Positions 60,493 through 64,000 of a stretch of 64,000 nucleotides of DNA are shown here, piece by piece. Position 1 is the stretch's first letter. Each line of letters opens with the position of its first letter. The stretch lies in contig NW_027196481.1 in the NCBI RefSeq assembly GCF_038502225.1, positions 25,766 to 89,765 on the forward strand, written 5' to 3'. Both the position numbers and the translations under genes were made by a program. Under the pieces are notes generated by a model. That model saw only the letters and a program-made list of their open reading frames with translations, made no database searches and had not been told where the DNA came from. The stretch is from Cherax quadricarinatus. Lineage: Eukaryota; Arthropoda; Malacostraca; Decapoda; Parastacidae.

Positions 60493-60550
60493 TGTGTGTG
60501 TGTATGTGTGTGTGTGTGTGTGTGTGCACCCATGTGTGTGTGTGTGTGTG
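60441..60550. repeat. TG microsatellite at the 5' end of LINE copy e
   Basis: About 110 bases of (TG)n with a few TA and a GCACCCA interruption. The LINE joins it at CATGATG, sharing TG at the junction. Confidence 0.95.
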
Positions 60551-61126
60551 ACTCTGGAACAGCAGCACAGTTGTTACACTGCCAGAACCACACGGCGAGA
60601 CGCGGGATTTTTGTGGCTTTTGCCACTATCTACTTTATCAATTCTTTTGTGACTTTTGATTATCAGTGTTGATTCTCCTCCGTAGTTTTCAACTTCTTTT
60701 CTGGCTATTCAAGAATAGTTTTTTTTTTGTATTCCCGATAGTTTCACCCCTGAAATAACTATAGATAACTCCTAGTTTTTCTGTTACTCTCTCTCTTGAA
60801 TATTTTCACACTTTATAGTGACTCGGAGGTACTGGACAAATATTCTGTGTGGAGTGTTGAGGCATCTCTAGAGCTCTTTCCTGCTGCTGATCCTTCCTAT
60901 CCGAGGTTTCTAGACTGATCCATATTCTATTCCCTTTCTGTCTCCTCCTTACACAAGACCATTTATGCTTCTTTCTTCCTCCATTTTGTCTACTATTATA
61001 TAGACAGAATTTACAAGGTCCTCCCCCAGGCTCAGTGTTCTTACCTTAAGTAGATTTTTTTTTCTGGCCTCGTATAATGAATTAGAATTGTTCATGTTCA
61101 TCCTTCTACATATCTTCCGATATGTA
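60551..61126. other. No recognisable gene
   Basis: Unique-looking sequence with a T run at about 60719-60728. ATTCTGTGTGGAGTGTTG at about 60850 is shared with about 55095 (see findings). Confidence 0.45.
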
Positions 61127-61149
61127 GTGTGTGTGTGTGTGTGTGTGTG

Positions 61150-61150
<1 letters not shown>
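61127..61150. repeat. TG microsatellite at the 3' end of LINE copy f
   Basis: About 24 bases of (TG)n directly joined to TACTAACCTATTTG, the 3' end of copy f. Confidence 0.95.
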
Positions 61151-62550
<1,400 letters not shown>

Positions 62551-62558
62551 GGTGGTTG

Positions 62559-62601
62559 GAGAGGGTTGCATCTCAGCTAGAAGCTGAGATGCAACCCTCT
62601 C
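62559..62601. repeat. Perfect 20-bp inverted repeat with 3-base loop
   Basis: GAGAGGGTTGCATCTCAGCT (62559-62578), then AGA, then its exact reverse complement (62582-62601), beginning 11 bases after the TG tract. It is not followed by a T run of the bacterial terminator type. Confidence 0.9.

Positions 62602-64000
<1,399 letters not shown>

Noticed and set aside
62559..62601. Rho-independent terminator
   Set aside because: The hairpin is strong but is not followed by a T run and the window is eukaryotic.

Overview
The window looks like a repeat-dominated, intergenic piece of an arthropod nuclear genome, most likely a decapod crustacean. The evidence is BEL/Pao, CR1-like, Tx1-like and RTE-like retroelements, TTAGG-type (arthropod telomere) degenerate repeats, tRNA-derived SINE pieces, long dinucleotide microsatellites, and LINE 3' ends that I recall as common in decapod sequence (recognition from memory, not a search). 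I can support no host protein-coding gene. Every convincing reading frame belongs to a transposable element.

Layout. 1-3200 is the 5' half of a BEL/Pao LTR retrotransposon on the minus strand: putative LTR and primer site near 3000-3200, a repeat-rich leader, a gag-protease frame, then a TGA stop followed in the same frame by the start of the RT region, which leaves the window at base 1. 3200-6730 is mostly featureless. 6735-8760 is a decayed CR1/jockey-type LINE carrying a palindromic insertion and a tRNA-derived SINE. 9891-16164 is a nearly full-length Tx1-like LINE on the minus strand (ORF1 with a zinc knuckle, ORF2 with endonuclease and RT). Each of its ORFs is split by one frameshift in a low-complexity tract, and a 295-bp retroposon with a clear target duplication is nested in its 3' UTR.

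16165-48560, half of the window, is one uninterrupted tandem array of a 29-bp monomer, about 1,100 copies. It has several levels of higher-order duplication and one zone near 38.4-39.4 kb where the register breaks down.

48561-62550 holds a cluster of six same-strand copies of one CR1/L2-like LINE family. They range from a 50-bp stub to a copy with an uninterrupted 1126-codon ORF2. Four of the six have TG-rich DNA at both ends and the other two at one end. Between them lie GA-, TC- and TG-rich microsatellites, a SINE, a structured 163-bp retroposon with a 15-bp target duplication, and a foldback element. 62991-64000 has a TA microsatellite and an RTE-like LINE 3' fragment broken by a 374-bp palindromic insertion with a 13-bp target duplication.

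The elements do not form a pathway. The window reads as nested insertions plus tandem expansion. The most interesting signals are the apparent microsatellite targeting of the CR1-like family, the leaky-stop-like context in the BEL/Pao element, and the hierarchical 29-bp array.
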